DNA from: Numida meleagris
Lineage: Eukaryota; Chordata; Aves; Galliformes; Numididae
NCBI RefSeq assembly: GCF_002078875.1
Contig: NC_034411.1
Coordinates: forward strand, 8,068,271-8,132,270
Direction: 5' to 3'
Length of the DNA stretch: 64,000 nucleotides
The notes under the pieces were generated by a model. That model was not told where the DNA came from and made no database searches. It worked only from the letters and a program-made list of their open reading frames with translations. A program made the translations under genes and the position numbers. Below are positions 1-13,900 of the stretch, piece by piece. The first letter of the stretch is position 1. Each line of letters opens with the position of its first letter.

Positions 1-3000
1 TTGTTGCTGCTGTGGCCAACTATAATGGCTGTGGGCCAGTTGCCTGCAAAGGACAGACGCGGAAAGAATGTCTCAGAGAGTGCTGAGAGGTGTAGTAACT
101 ATAGTGCACTTACATCTGCTGGAGAAAGGTGTATTCCCTCTGACTCAGGATTTGCTTCAAAATGCTAGCAAACATGCAGAGGCATGGGGCCCTGGCTGAG
201 CTTTCAGCCCTTGGGGCTGCTCAGCACAGCTGAAGCACTGATTCAGTCTCCCTAGCAGACAAGAAGCATCAGTGCCAGAGTGCTGCCTGGACAGTACAGG
301 ACACAGACCGGAGATCTGTAGGAGAGTCTCCCCATGTCTTTTACCTCCACTATAAAGCAGCCTTTGAATAATCTACTGTTTTGGCAGGTTTTTTTGGAAC
401 AAATGAATGTTATTTTGCTGTTTCTCTATTGTCAAAGGGATTTGTATTCAACTGAATCAAAGTGATAGGATCATGTGATTGCTGCAGAACAGATGGTAAT
501 GCTTAAAGCTTATCTGAAAAGACATAATCTAAGTAGAAAATGAAATGTTCAAAAATGGCGGATTTATCTGATATAAAGCAAGGAAATGTTGTCCAAAGGA
601 GATGATCTTTATTGTATTAAAGTGGCTGGGCCTTAATTGATATTTATTTCCTTTTAGATGTTTTCTTAAGTGACCAGAATGCTGTGAATGTAGGCTAAAT
701 AGAGAGTGCTATGGATTTGTTGGAGAAATGGTAAACCGGCTGGATGATTCTGGGGGAGAGAAGGTCATCTAGGCCAATTCTCCCAGTGTCTGGGAAAATC
801 ATAGGGAAGCACAATACTCACTAATTTGTCTAGGCACGCAGAAGCTACAGCCTCTGCTGTTGTATCCTTCTGTGAGGAGCCAGCAAGGCTAGCCACTTCT
901 GCCAGTCTGCGTTTATGAGTGTGGGCTCAGAATAGGAACAAAACTCTGGAGAGAATTCTGCTTTTGCCTTTTTTGATCACCATGTCATGCCCATTGAGAA
1001 ATGGGTATGAATGAAATTGAGTAGTCTCCCTGCTACCTGTTTGTCAGAAATGGCAACTCTATCTGGATGTCGAGGAGGCTGCATTTAAAGTATGTTGCAT
1101 GCTCTCTGTCTTAAGCCTTGTTATTCAAACCGTTCTCTTGTTTAACCATATTCACTTACTTAGCACAAAATACTTGTAGGCTAGTTGCAAATAGTTAATG
1201 AATCTCTTCACAGTAAACTTGTGCTACCACGGATGTGTATGCAGGACTAAACAAAAAATAGCAAAAATAAAAGCAAGAAGACTTGAATGCAGATGCACTG
1301 TAACTTGTCAAAGACAACTTGATGCAGCACTAGGGGACAATTGTTGCCCTCCTGTGAACATGAGGAGACAAAAGCAAAATAGTCACTTTGTTCCCTATTG
1401 CAGCAAGAAATGGAAGAAACATAGTGCTTCCTAAATTGTATGGCTGAGATTGAAAAAGTGTTTCTGGAGTACTGTAGGGTCTTCCACGATTCCTTTGGGC
1501 TTCAGAAAAAGCAAGCAAAATGTGCACAGAAGGCAAACATAGAAGATAAGGAGCTGAAAGACACTGAGAGCCAGAAACTCAGAAGGGGCTTTGGAAAGGT
1601 GAGGAAAGTGGGGTTAGGAGCATAAACAAAAGGCAGGGAAATGAGGACAAAAGGCTAAATACAGATAAGGGGCCATACAGAGTAATGTAAAAGGGTAGAG
1701 TGGGAGTACAGATCACAGTAGAATAAGACAACGTAGGATGTGTGTGGTGGACTGTAGAGGAGACCAGAAGCATAAGGGATGGACAGAAGAGGGTGGAGCT
1801 TTTAATACAATATTAAAATATTAAAACGCTTGTATATTTCTAGATCTAAATCTGAAAAATGCTCAGATAAACAGAAGCGTTCGCCCCCCCAGCTTTCCTT
1901 TGAATGCCCCACCAATCTGCCTTAAGCCTTTTCTAGAAGGACCCACTCTTGTGAGAGAAATATTAATTCACTCTACATGCTGAGACAATCTTTGACCTGC
2001 CTGCTGAGTCTGCCAAAAAGGTGCCAGTTATTGTACTTTTTAAGGTGCGAGTGTCTGTACTTACTAGAATTGAGAAATAGAGTCACCTTTTCAAAAAGGC
2101 TATCCTCACCTCGTAATAATCATGAGCCAATGATTTTAATCTTTACTGCAGGCTGAAAGGTTTTATATCCAGTTGAACATAACTGGCAACATCCATTTTC
2201 ACAGTATCAGTGAGATTATGGGCTAAGTATTTTTCTACCATCAGTTTCCAGAAAAAAATTGAACAGTGTGATGGTGGGTCCTGTGAGCTGTGTGAAAGCG
2301 CTCTGTAACTACAGGCTGTAGTACAAGTATGGGTTAGAAGATGGTGCAGCAGCCTGAGATGGGCATCATCTTCAGCTCCCACTGAAACAGAGATACAGAG
2401 CTTTGCTGGTATAGGCCCCGAATAAAGAATATGGAATATCTCTAAAAACAGGCGTTCAGTATACAAAATTAAAATTAAAGGCCTCTTAATTATATGCCAT
2501 GAATCCATTACAACAGTATTTATGGAATGAGTAATAATTTTCACTTTAAATTCTTATCTATAATTAAAAAATACAGGAACTGAATTATAAGTATAAAACT
2601 ATCTCTTAGGTGTTCCTTGCCACTTGAGTAGCACTCCTGTATTTTATTATGATGTCACTACCTATAATAATGCAATGCGTTATATCATTATGTAAAATGT
2701 TGAGCAGAGGTGGATTTATTAGGAAGCCTTGGGGAGCTGTAACCTTCTTGCCCCCACCCTTTTGTTGTGCACTGCCTACTAAGTGTATTTGTGTAATGGG
2801 GGAGTGGCTGCACAACCTCCTCCTGCTTCTGTATAACAGCCTCATCTAGCCATGTACAGAACATGGAATGAGATGGAATAATTTTTCATTCGTTAACTAT
2901 GGCATTGCTGACTCATGGCTTTGCTTCATTCTGATCAAGCATTCGTAAGTTGTACTTGCCATATTTTCTAATGCATGAAATTATCTTGTTTGTTTGACAC

Positions 3001-6000
3001 ACACATGCAGGCACAAACACATGCCTGCCCTCTTTTATTCAAACTTTTCTCCCTCTTTCAGATAGACAGTGAATAAAATAACATAGCATGAGCTGGAAGC
3101 AAAGGCTGGATGGGCAGGTAAAGCAGCTGAGGAGTTGGAGAATTAGAATTAGGATGTGCAGCTCCATGTGTCTGCTGTTTCGTTCACGTGTTTCTGAATA
3201 CACAATTTATGTTTTGTTTTTTCATGGAAAAGCACTAAAATTCAAAATGATTTGGACCTTATCATCTGATAATTCCATTATCCATCCCTCTTCTACCAGC
3301 TTCAAGTACACGTATGTTTCCTTATGAAGCAAAGCTCTGTTCTAAATACCAGGATAATGCATTTGTCTTTTTCAAGTGTAAAGTGCAGCTCTGATCACAT
3401 CCACTGATATAATTTTGAATTCATTCACAGAAAAATTCTGCTTTGTCCAAGTCCAAAAATGAAAATTATGTGTTTTTGCTGTTACTGGTTTTATTCCTTC
3501 ATAAATCTTCTCAAAAGAGTTGCGTACTCTTCCCAGTGTTCAGTGTAAGATGCTGCTGGTTAAATGCAAAGATGAATTTAGCTACATATTGGGCAGAACA
3601 TTCATGAAATACAGGAGATGAGAAAGTAGGTAATCCTTAGTGTCAAGGGAGATCTGTCTCTTGCCAGTACTGGGTTTTGTGAATCATTTAACTTTTCAAG
3701 AGTTGTGAAGTGCACAGATACACCACCTGGCATGATTATTTGACGTAGTTATTGCTTACTTCCAAGACAACCTTTGGGAAACTAAAATAGAGCTCTTTCC
3801 CTCTGCAGCAAGTACACAGTACTAACTAACCCTTTGTAACAGGTTCTTCTATCCCTAAACTGCAGTCTGCAAAGTAGACTTGCACTGTGAGTGTTCCATC
3901 CTAAACAGGACCCTAAATCAAAGGTGAGAAAATGCCTAAACTTCATAGTAATTCCTCATCCCATTTGCTGCCACTGTATGGAACTGAGGGACAAAGTCAG
4001 CAAAGAGCTTTTATGATCCCTTTAAAGAGCACCCTAAAAGTAGAATCTATAATTATATTGGTACATAGTGTGTCACGAAATATGTATAAACATTAATGAT
4101 GACATGGTTCAGGACTGAGAATGTCTTTTATATTCATAAGGTAACCTATTAGGCATTAAATTATGCCTTCAGATAAAATGACCACTGATGTCAGTCAGGT
4201 TCTCTATGGTGGCCACATGAGCGGAATTCATCTCTACGGGAGTAAGTTCAGTAGCAGCGTTCTGACTAAAGTAGCACCTTCTGGAGAGAACTTTGAAGAG
4301 TCATTTTATGTCATCTTGTAAGAACGATCAAAACCAAAGGTTTTCATATTGCCATGGCACTGATAAATGAGAACTTCAATGGCTGTGATGGACCTGCACA
4401 TGAATAGATCCCCTGGTCATGCTTCTTGACCTGTTTTAGAAACATGAAATAAAGGCACCTATTCAATGGGACTAGGTAATTTTTTTAGTTAAAGAGATAT
4501 TTAAATCTCAGGAAAAGTTTAGAATATCTTTGCTTGAGTCCTATATTGCTAATGAATTTTTTATTAAAGCACCTCCACAACAGGTTTCATTTTCAGTCAG
4601 ATGCTTTGATGCCTCAGGAGTGGCTTCAGGATTTAATTCTCTAATGACGATCACAATGTAAGAAATATTGAACAAAATATCAGGAAAAAAAAATGCAAAT
4701 AACGTGACATCACTGCTTGGGAATAAAATCCCTTGAAGATAAAACACAAGAAACCTCCATCAGAGATTTGGGCAAGATATTCTGCCGAACCAAATGGAGG
4801 ACATTGCTTGAAGGATGGGACAAGTGACCCTTTTGACACACTTAGAACAGTCCTAGAGCTACCCTGCTATGGAGCAGTATCCCCCAGCCACTGACTGGCT
4901 GGCTGCTTGGTGGCCCCAAGTGTCAGAACTCTCAATTCTCTGTCTCGTCCCCACCCATGAGACTACACTTAAAAAAAGAAAGAAAGAAAGAAAAAAAGAA
5001 AAGGAAAACAGAATAACCATGCTGGACTAATGTTCTTTGTGTCAAGGCTATTTCCACATGCTGGCTAATCTGACTTTGATATTACTACTTTTAGAAGTTG
5101 AGGGCAAAAGGCAACTATTGTTTTGTTATGTTGTGTTATGTAACTGACAATCTGCCCTCATAAAGTAACATTTCCTTCTGTACAACTGTACAAGTACCTC
5201 AAAGTCTGAGGGGCTTTGGGCATACATCAAGAGTAAAAACAATACAAAAGTATACTATATTCATGGATGAAAACCCAAGTATAAGTTCATACCAACATGG
5301 CTTCATATTTAAGCTGCTGCAGTAAGCAAGCCTCAGCTTTTCATTGTATGTCATCATTTACTCCTTCCTCAACAGCTTAGTCACTGATGATGGCTCCTTC
5401 TGGAGTGACATTCAAATACCTCTTCTTGAGGTCTTGACCAGGAACTTTAATTAAAGCTGTTTTTTTTTTTTTCTTTTTCCTTGCAGTGTTTCCACATTGA
5501 TTTGTGTCTCATCTCCTTACCATGACTTTTTTTCTCCATCATTAGAGCCTTCCTGAACCCCACCATCACAGTTCACTTTCCTGTGTGTGGACATTCTGTC
5601 CTAAGCTCTGCTCATGAGATCAGAACAGAACATACCTTGGCAATCTGTAATCTCTTCGTAGTGTGCGAAAATTGTCTTTTTTCTTCCCTAAAAGAACTTT
5701 GTTTTTCTTATTTTTCTCCCTCTACATTCAGTGTCCTCCAGGAAGTGCTATTTGAAGAGCCATGTAACCCTAGACTCCTGTCCTCAAATGCAGAGCTCCC
5801 TTCTATTGTTCTTAAGAACTTCTTAAGGAAAGGATACAAAAAGTAAAATTTAGGACAAAAGTCAGCAATAGTCAATTGTCCAGTAACTGAATGTAGCAGC
5901 CTGGGAGTTCACCTCACCTCTCTCAACTCAATCATGTAGCATTTGGATGTTCTACACACTCATGTATGCTGTAGTTAGCAGGAGGATGTGGGCACCCGAA

Positions 6001-6439
6001 GGGTGAGTAATCTCATTGAAGGGAGATACCTATGATAAGCACGAAAAATCAAATGTCTGCCTATCTCTATCAGTTAACTATAAAGGAAACCTACCTGATT
6101 AGCCATGTAAAAATGAGCTATTTGAAGGTAAATGAAATGATTTGCACTGTAAATGTCTAGCTCCTGTATCTCATTATTACTGGCCAGTTAACAGAAAGAT
6201 AAGTGCTCAGGTAGAGTTACTGTAATAGAAGGAGAGAAGCGCAAAGCCTAGCAAAAATATTTGAAGAAAGGCTCACAGAAAGATACCAAAACCTGGTAGG
6301 CACACAGATCTCTTGAAATCCCCTTCTAACCAGTTGACCAGGATAGGAGAGGGCAGGGGCATTTCTTAGTTTATAATATTACATACTTAAATATTGGTGA
6401 AACAGGTTACAGTGTAGGTAGATAAGCAATAATGTGTGA
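1..6439 (+). other. WDPCP intron, unannotated part
   Basis: Intronic by inference: exon a at 16843 begins mid-codon, so an upstream exon must exist, and none with WDPCP similarity is seen here. The sequence is AT-rich and largely unique. An A-rich AAAG microsatellite lies at 4971-5010. A stretch near 749-800 weakly resembles a CR1 3' end. I see no credible coding frame. Confidence 0.6.
4971..5010 (+). repeat. AAAG-type microsatellite
   Basis: About 40 bases of A-rich sequence with repeated GAAA units, directly visible. Typical intronic simple repeat. Confidence 0.8.
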
Positions 6440-7925
6440 CCAGCAGCAGGTAAAATTTGTTGAGAATTGCCAGAGGAGGTCAAGCATAAAATAGCTGAAC
6501 TACATACTGTGGTGTGCAGCCTCTTATTCTAAATGATCTTAGAATCTTAAGACAAGAACATGGGAAATATTATCTCAATTTTGGTTTTGTTGTCTCTCTG
6601 CAGAGACCTATAGAGCTCTAGTCCTCTAAGTCTAACCTCTGTGCCAGTCAAATTAGTGGAAACTGCATTTAAAAAAAATGGTGAACGTGCAAATGTGTAT
6701 TGAGGAAGAGTCAGCAGGACTGTAAAGGCAAATCACGTCTCATAAAACCCTAGATTCTTTGATATCAGCAGTTATTGTCAGTAACAGATATCCAGCTGCT
6801 TTTCACAACAGTTTGACCATTGAAGACCTTTTTGGAATGTCTCTCACCAAAATGTCTTAAAGACACAAAGATGTCGTAGGGTAAGAGAGAACCCTTTTGT
6901 AGATAAGTAATTCATTAGAAAGTAAGAAACAGAGTAAAAGATCAGTGTCTCACTGAGTGGAAGTCACCGAACGTAGGTATAGCAGATCTATACACATAAG
7001 TAATGTGGAAAAGGAGCAAATAGTAAGGTGCCAGTATTTGCTCATGACCATAAATTATTCAGATAAGTAAAAAATGACAGAAAAATGACTTCACAGGACT
7101 CAATAACACAGTATCAAAATAGAAAATAAAGTTCGATGTAAACAAGTTCCAAGTGAAGCGCATGGCAGGACATGACTTCCAACTTCATGTGTAAAATGGT
7201 GGAGTCTGAGCAGCTTTGTGAAGAAAAATTTAGTTGTGTAACTGACAGTCAGTTCAGTGCTCAACACAAGCATGGAATGCCAGGTATTTTTAGAAAAAAA
7301 ACAGAAAACAAAACAATGAACTTCAGTTCACCTGAGTTGTGAATATAGTGTATAGTTTTGGAGTCCCGTGATCTGTAAGAGGATATAGTAGAACTCAGAG
7401 AGCTTCAGGAAGGCCAGCTGGGATGATTAAAGGCATGAAGCAGCTTTAGTGAAGGGAATGACTGAATAGAACTCCTCAACCTATAGAAGAGACAACTGAG
7501 ATAGAGATCTATTAAATCATCAGTGTTAGAGAGAAAGAGTACAGTAAATGACTGTTCACTGCTTCTTCTAACACAAAAGCTAGGGGGTCATCAAGCAAAA
7601 TTAGCACGTGGCAGGTTCAAAATAAAGTGATTCTTGACATAGCATATAATTAAAATATGAAGCTCCTTACCACAGGATGTTATGGGTGGTAGAATTGCGT
7701 ATGAGTTCAAATGGAAGACTCAGGAAAGAGAAATTCACTGAGGAATACCAGTGCGGAAACCACCTCTAGCTCAGCAAATCACTGAACCCCTAATTGTTGG
7801 AGACTACTGGGGGAAGTATCTCCATAGGCTTGCCCAGTTGTTACATTCTCTCCTAGGTGCCTGCCTATTGGTATGATGCTATGTTAGATTTACCTTTGGT
7901 CTAAGCAAATAGTCATTCTTACAAT
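6440..7925 (+). mobile_element. Ancient CR1-type LINE, ORF2 remnant plus 3' UTR and 3' end
   Basis: The stretch follows, in order, the ancient amniote CR1 consensus (turtle/crocodile-like type) as I remember it. It runs from the ORF2 part near AAAATAGCTGAACTAC (6488), through TCTAACCTCTGTGCCAG (about 6630) and the reverse transcriptase region (about 6790-6850, where the FDKV-type codons are degraded). It continues through GGATATAGTAGAAC (7381), GCTAGGGGGTCATCAA (about 7580) and CACAGGATGTTATG (about 7670) to the terminal ATTTACCTTTGGTCTAAGC (about 7889). Stops and indels are frequent, so it is dead. The 5' limit is uncertain and it may start before 6440. Boundaries and family need a RepeatMasker check. 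Confidence 0.75.
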
Positions 7926-10900
7926 TTTTGTTCTTGTATGTGATACCGTGCAGAAAAAAAAAAAACAAAAAACACATAAAATGTGCATTAGTTTTCCATT
8001 TGCTCTCCAAAAATGTGCCAAAATTCACATGACAAAGTTCTAGAAAATGTCTTGTCTGGCTCTCCTTCTGTCTGTATTTGCTATATTGAAGTTCTTTTGT
8101 GGAGGACTTGTATAAACATTCCCACTGCATTATTTTAGTATAAAGAAACAGTATCGATATTGACAAACCTAAACAGAATAAGTAAGTATGCTGTAGCTGA
8201 ACTCTAATTCAACAGGTAATTGAACATTTGGTCCTGCAACAGGACTTTACAATTAGGTATTTATCCTTAGGTAGCCAGTTTTTAGAAAATACTGAGCTGA
8301 TGTATTTTCTCTGAGAAGCCTTAGCACTAAAAGCATGCATCTTATCTAATAAGAGGCACGAGGGAGAATTGGCCCTGCACCTCGTGGGAAGTCAAGGAGG
8401 AAAAGAATATGTTCTTCCTAACTTTAATACCAACTTTCCATCTGCTGCAGATTGAAATTTCAGAGATATCTCACATATACAATAGAAGTTTATAGTAGAT
8501 GCAGCAACTCATCCTTAACCATTGCAGTGACACTGGACCTCTGTTATTGAGCTGTCTTTAGTGTGTAGACATGCTGATATGTTTGCTCAATAAAATACAA
8601 CTTTAAAGGCATACTGTTAAATTTACATGATCACCAGAGTAAGAGGTATAAAGCTGGAACAGAAGAAAAGCAAAAGAATTAATGCAGTAAGGGCTAGGAT
8701 TTAACAGATGGGATTGAGTAAAATAAATGTGAAACAACGGGTGTCAATGACTCTTATCGGCATTTTTAATTAACATCTGTTTTTAGCCCAGAGTACTTTG
8801 GAAGAGTATGTTGGAGTGTGTCTGTATTGAAAGATAAAGGTAGGCTGTTGAGAAGTTACTGAATGGTAAGAGGTTGGGGGAATGGAGGGGTTTGGTGCAG
8901 GGAGGAGGTGGTGTTTGCTGGATGAGTATTAGTTGCAGCCTAGAGAAACCTGAAGGAAACCCTCTGTGATGAAATTGTAGCATAGGAGAATATTGCTATG
9001 GCAACAAAATATTTTTGCTTGAAGGAAAATGAATATGAAAAAGGAAATACAGAGTGTGGGAAATTCAAAGCAAGTACACATTGCAAGAATAGAAAATAAT
9101 AGAATACAGGTTAGAAAGAAAGGAACCATCCTAGTTTCAATTGATACAATATTAAGTTAGAGTAGTAAAACATTGTTGTTCTCCAGACTTTCATAGCAAT
9201 TGGTAATGAAAATCCTAGAGCACTTGTCATACAGGAAGAAATTATCCTACATATGGGAAAACATTGCTGTTTCCCGAACAGTCATCCTCTTCAATGGTTA
9301 ACTCCATTCTGCAAGAGCCCAGGCTAACATGACTGCCCATCATCATGTGTACAACATAAATGTTCATAGAATCATAATCGGTTAAATAATATTTCTGTGG
9401 TTTAGACATAGGACAGTTCTATAGTATTAAATTGTCTTTTATAGTTAACTGAGCAAAGGACAAGAAATAAATGATGTGGCTTCTGTATCTAGAGCTACTA
9501 ATTTTTCTAGAATATTTCATACAACTAGACTGCTTCTTACTAAATATGTATAGTAAAAGTTTAACTGCTACCTTCTTACTAGACTCCTTCATTCAAAAAT
9601 TACCTTACTTCACCTGAAAATCTGACTTTAAAATGCCTGAACAGCTTCTCTTTGAACCCTGAGGTCTGTTCTGAGAAGAAGCATGTATGCTTAGCAGAAT
9701 CATCTCAACAATTTCTCACAGGAACACGTTTGATTTCTTAGACCTGAGTCCTATAAGATAGGAATCACATGGTAAGATCCTTTTGTTTGTTTTTTTTTTT
9801 CAGGTTGGCAGTGTCTTCAAGATTCACCACCTGTTACAGCACTCCACGGCTTTCTATGGCCAAGGAGTCATACTGTCTGGCTCCCCTTATTAGCTTTCTC
9901 TTTCCTCCTATTTTTTTAATTTGGTTTGTTTATTTCCTTGCTTCATACCAGAGGGTACCCTTTGATGTGAAGGGCATTTGGTTCTACGCCCAACACTCTA
10001 TGAAGTTATAGGTGTACTTCCTTACGTTTGCAGATACCTAATTTGACAGTATAGCTCAAGTAGCAGTGGCTTTGGAGTGGCTTCAGGTATCTATGCTCCC
10101 TTGAAATTTTCTCAGTTATTCATGAACTTTTACTTGAAGCATAATCATGTAGGACCTTTAGAGGGCTACATAAGAGATTTTTTAAAACCATTCGCTCATG
10201 CCCCAAATCCAGTACTTCATTTAGCATGCCCATATTTAGGACCCATAGAAAATTATAGGTCATAAACCCATATGTTAATGCTCTGCTAAATTTGGGCCCA
10301 AAGAGATGTATAGATTATACCAGGACAACCTTCAGAGCTTCAATATACAGAACATAGTGTAGATTATGCCCTTGACTCGCATAACATGTAGACCTGGTGG
10401 CTGTTTCTCCATGGCCCCTTTGGTGTGCTCTGCAGCACTCTCTCATTGTTGGTACTAGAGTATCTTAGAAGGCAACAAGGTTGTGGGCCCCACTCAGAGG
10501 TTTATGTGTCCTATTCAAAAAGCTCATAATCTAAAAAACTAGAAGGATAACAGCGTGACTTTGTCAAAATAATGCTAGCATCTCAGAGGTCATAAATAAC
10601 CAGTCCATCCATTGATTCTTCCATCAGTTCCCTTCTGACTTCAAGAATCATTGATGAATCTCAGCTAAACGTTGCACATGGTTAGTAGTCTCAACGATAA
10701 GCAACTGCCTGACAGGTTTGAGAAAATCAGCAACCAGTTAGGGTTAAATAATGTCCCGGTAATTATCTCCATTCCAAAAGGCTAAGCAAAAGTTCAGCAG
10801 TTACGTTCTGCCATTCATCAAATGCACTACTTAACTCCAAACACAGTCTGCATTGATTCTTGCTCCAACCATCGTTGGATGGGAGCTGAGAATACCCTGC

Positions 10901-13900
10901 TGGGGAAGAGCGCTATATTGCTTGGGGGATATTTTGGCAAGGAATGTAGGGAACACATAGTTACTGTGCTGAGCCTTGTATAGAAGGAGCTATAAAGAAA
11001 CTAATTAAAAGACAGGTTTGCTGCTCACAGAATAGTTGCTTTTAAAAAGCACTCATGGTTTCAATTTCTGGTCATGTTGCATGAAACTTCTGTTATGCCT
11101 GGTGCTGAACAAAAAGAAATAATAACCTATCTGCAGTTAACTGATATCCAGTAATGAATTTATATTTGTCAAAGGTAATCAGTAGTATTGGGATAGTACG
11201 TTATCCAAACAAATAATGTGAGAATATCAAGTTCATTCAAAAATTATGAGGTTGAGGCCACCAGACCATGGAGTCTGAAGCACAAATTCAGTTTGATGGG
11301 AAAGGAAAAGATTCTTTGGAGCATTCATGGTCTTTGGTCTGCCTTCAGGTCTCTGCAACTATCTAATTTAAAATAGGGTATTCAACTGAACTCACGTGGG
11401 TAAAATCAAACCAGTTTTGTTGTCTTCACTTTGATGTGTTGTTTGTTGTTGTCTTATTAATGAAATATAAGATCTTAATGTATCCATTCCTCTACAGGAA
11501 CTCTCAGTAGAGAGTCAGTATTACAACATTCTCTATAAAATATCAAGTCTTTGGCTAATACTGTATTTTTAGAGATGAAACGTTACATAGCAATCTGAGT
11601 CTTCAGAGTTTATTGAAACTTAACTACAATAGAATTTCAGGGCTGTCATAGTGACGACAGTTGAAGTTGCGCCATTTGTACCTGAAGGTATTTAAGCTGG
11701 ATTCTGCAGTGCAGCTACAAGTCTAAATCAGTGGCTTTATGTTCAACAGTTGGTTGAAAACCATGCTATTCCTATTTAAAATCAACCACTTAGCAACCTA
11801 GCCACACACTTTTTACATTCTTTAACCAGATAATCTAATTATTCTGGCTCAGAATTCCACAGAACAGAGTTCAGAGTCATTTTACAGACATCATTCTTTA
11901 TTTTAATATTGTCTAATTTAAAAGGGAAAAAAATCAGATAATAACAACGTTTTTTTGAGGGGGGGAAAAAAAGCATGAAAACCATTTCTGTTCCAAAAAT
12001 TGCTGATATGAGAACTTACGGGAAACAGCTCCTTTTATGAATAATTATTATTATTGTGTTTAAGAAATGGGCAAGATGCCTAGAAATTGAATGAAAGAAT
12101 GAGCTATTAAATTGAAATATTAAATGAAATAACTGAATTAAAAGTGATCACGTAAACTCTGCAGTAAATGTTGAGAGCTGTAGCTGATTGAACATATTTT
12201 CATCATCTGTTCTGTATGCTTAAATACAATTGCTTGATGTAAGTAAACACTTGATTGATATTCTGAATACTTTAAAATCTGCATATGCATCACAGAATAC
12301 CGAACAATTAAAACTTAATTTCAGTGTAGTTTGATTGCATGTAAATTATTTCAATATTCATTTTTTTCCTGTTCTGTTTGCTGTGTGCATATTTAATATT
12401 CACTTTTTGAATGCATATCACCCTTGATTGGGCTGCGAGATGAGGAGGACTCTGAAATTTCTTCCATTAAAAAGGATTGCCTTATAAACGTTATTTGTGC
12501 CACAGCTCTTCCCCTGCAGATTATTTTCTAAATGTTGTGTACCCTTATTGAAGACAAGGAAAAAAACGGCTGCAAGCGTCCTTTATCAGCCCAGCACATG
12601 GAATATGCTTACATGGTCGATGGGCATGTCTAAGAAGGCTTGTTGGTTGTAACTAGTCCCTAAAGAAATGTTTCCATCTTTCCTGCACTACATTTCTCTC
12701 TTGCTTGCGTGAGCTCTCTCTCTCTTCCCTTCCTCCTCCTCCTTTTTTTCCTCATTCCCAGACTTCTTATTATGTGTTTCAGTATTATGGATAAATATTT
12801 TTAAGTTGACAATTTTCAGCCTGGAAAAACCTATCTCCGTCTTTAAGTGCCCACATTCAATTCCATTGTGTAGTGATCAGAAGGACCAACGTGATGGAAA
12901 ACATGTTACAAAAGAGGTGGAAGGACTGGCACAATAGCAAGGTGCCACAAGGGAAGGGAAGTAGATCACTCACCCATTCTGGGTTTGTAGGGAAGGGCTT
13001 CTACCATGGAGGGATCTCCAGAAAGAGATTCTTCCTCCGGGACAGTCAGCCCTTCAATGAGGCCTAAGAGGGGTGGAGCCTGGCTCACACAGGTGAATTG
13101 CCTTCACCTGTGCTCCCAGGGCTCACTGGGTCTTTCCTCCAGGTGCTCAATCAGTGGTACAGGCCATGACTCAGCAGTTCCCATACACGTTGCCATGGAA
13201 TGCAAATGACAAAATTCTGCTTTTGAGATATTTGCGAAACTTATTATTTGAATCTTTTATTTAAAAAAAGAAAACAAATATCTGTGGCTTTCCTGGCATC
13301 TTTTCAGTTCGATCACCTTCTCAGAATGCACATAGACAGGAGATCTGCCCCTCCACCATGGAAGGTCTGGGCTCTTCTCTGTCCTCACCATTTTTGGCCC
13401 ACATTATGCTTGTCTTATCACTCCTGTTACCTGTTGTTTCTTTGCCGATAAAACAGGTGCACTAATAGCTATCTTATTAGAGTTTTGGAGGATAGGGAGA
13501 AAGATCACCTAAGAGTGTATAATAACAGTATTACTCTACTATAGGGGAATTTAAACTTAATATTATATGTGCTAAACAGCTGGCAGAGAGATGTTTTCCT
13601 ATCTGACCCCTATATTTAATCGCAGTTTGTGAGTTTTAATCTTGAAGGTCATATTTCTGTGGGCTCTCGCTTTGACCAAACAAGTGGCTGAACTTCATGG
13701 TTTGCAGGCAGATTTCCTTATCTCTCTTTTTCAAGGGACACGTAAGTCTTGATTGCTGGAGTTATTGTGAAGTAAGCAGTAAGTAACAAGGGGGAGAAGA
13801 GGGGGGAAGACACGCACTTCAGGACCAGGATCCTATGGATGCTATTTTACAAAGTAAATATTTTACTGTGTAATGGCAGCACAGGAACAAAAGGGAAGGT

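Noticed and set aside
749..800. CR1-like word AAGGTCATCTAGGCCAATTC
   Set aside because: Only about 25 bases resemble the CR1 3' region and the terminal repeats are missing, so it is not annotated as an element.
2143..2544. 133-codon - strand open frame near the start of the window
   Set aside because: Ordinary AT-rich intron, no similarity to a known protein, and no splice context.
13320..13510. Possible reverse-oriented MIR tail (words like GATAAAACAGGTGCACTAAT)
   Set aside because: Similarity is too weak and short to separate from chance, unlike the copy at 36.2 kb.
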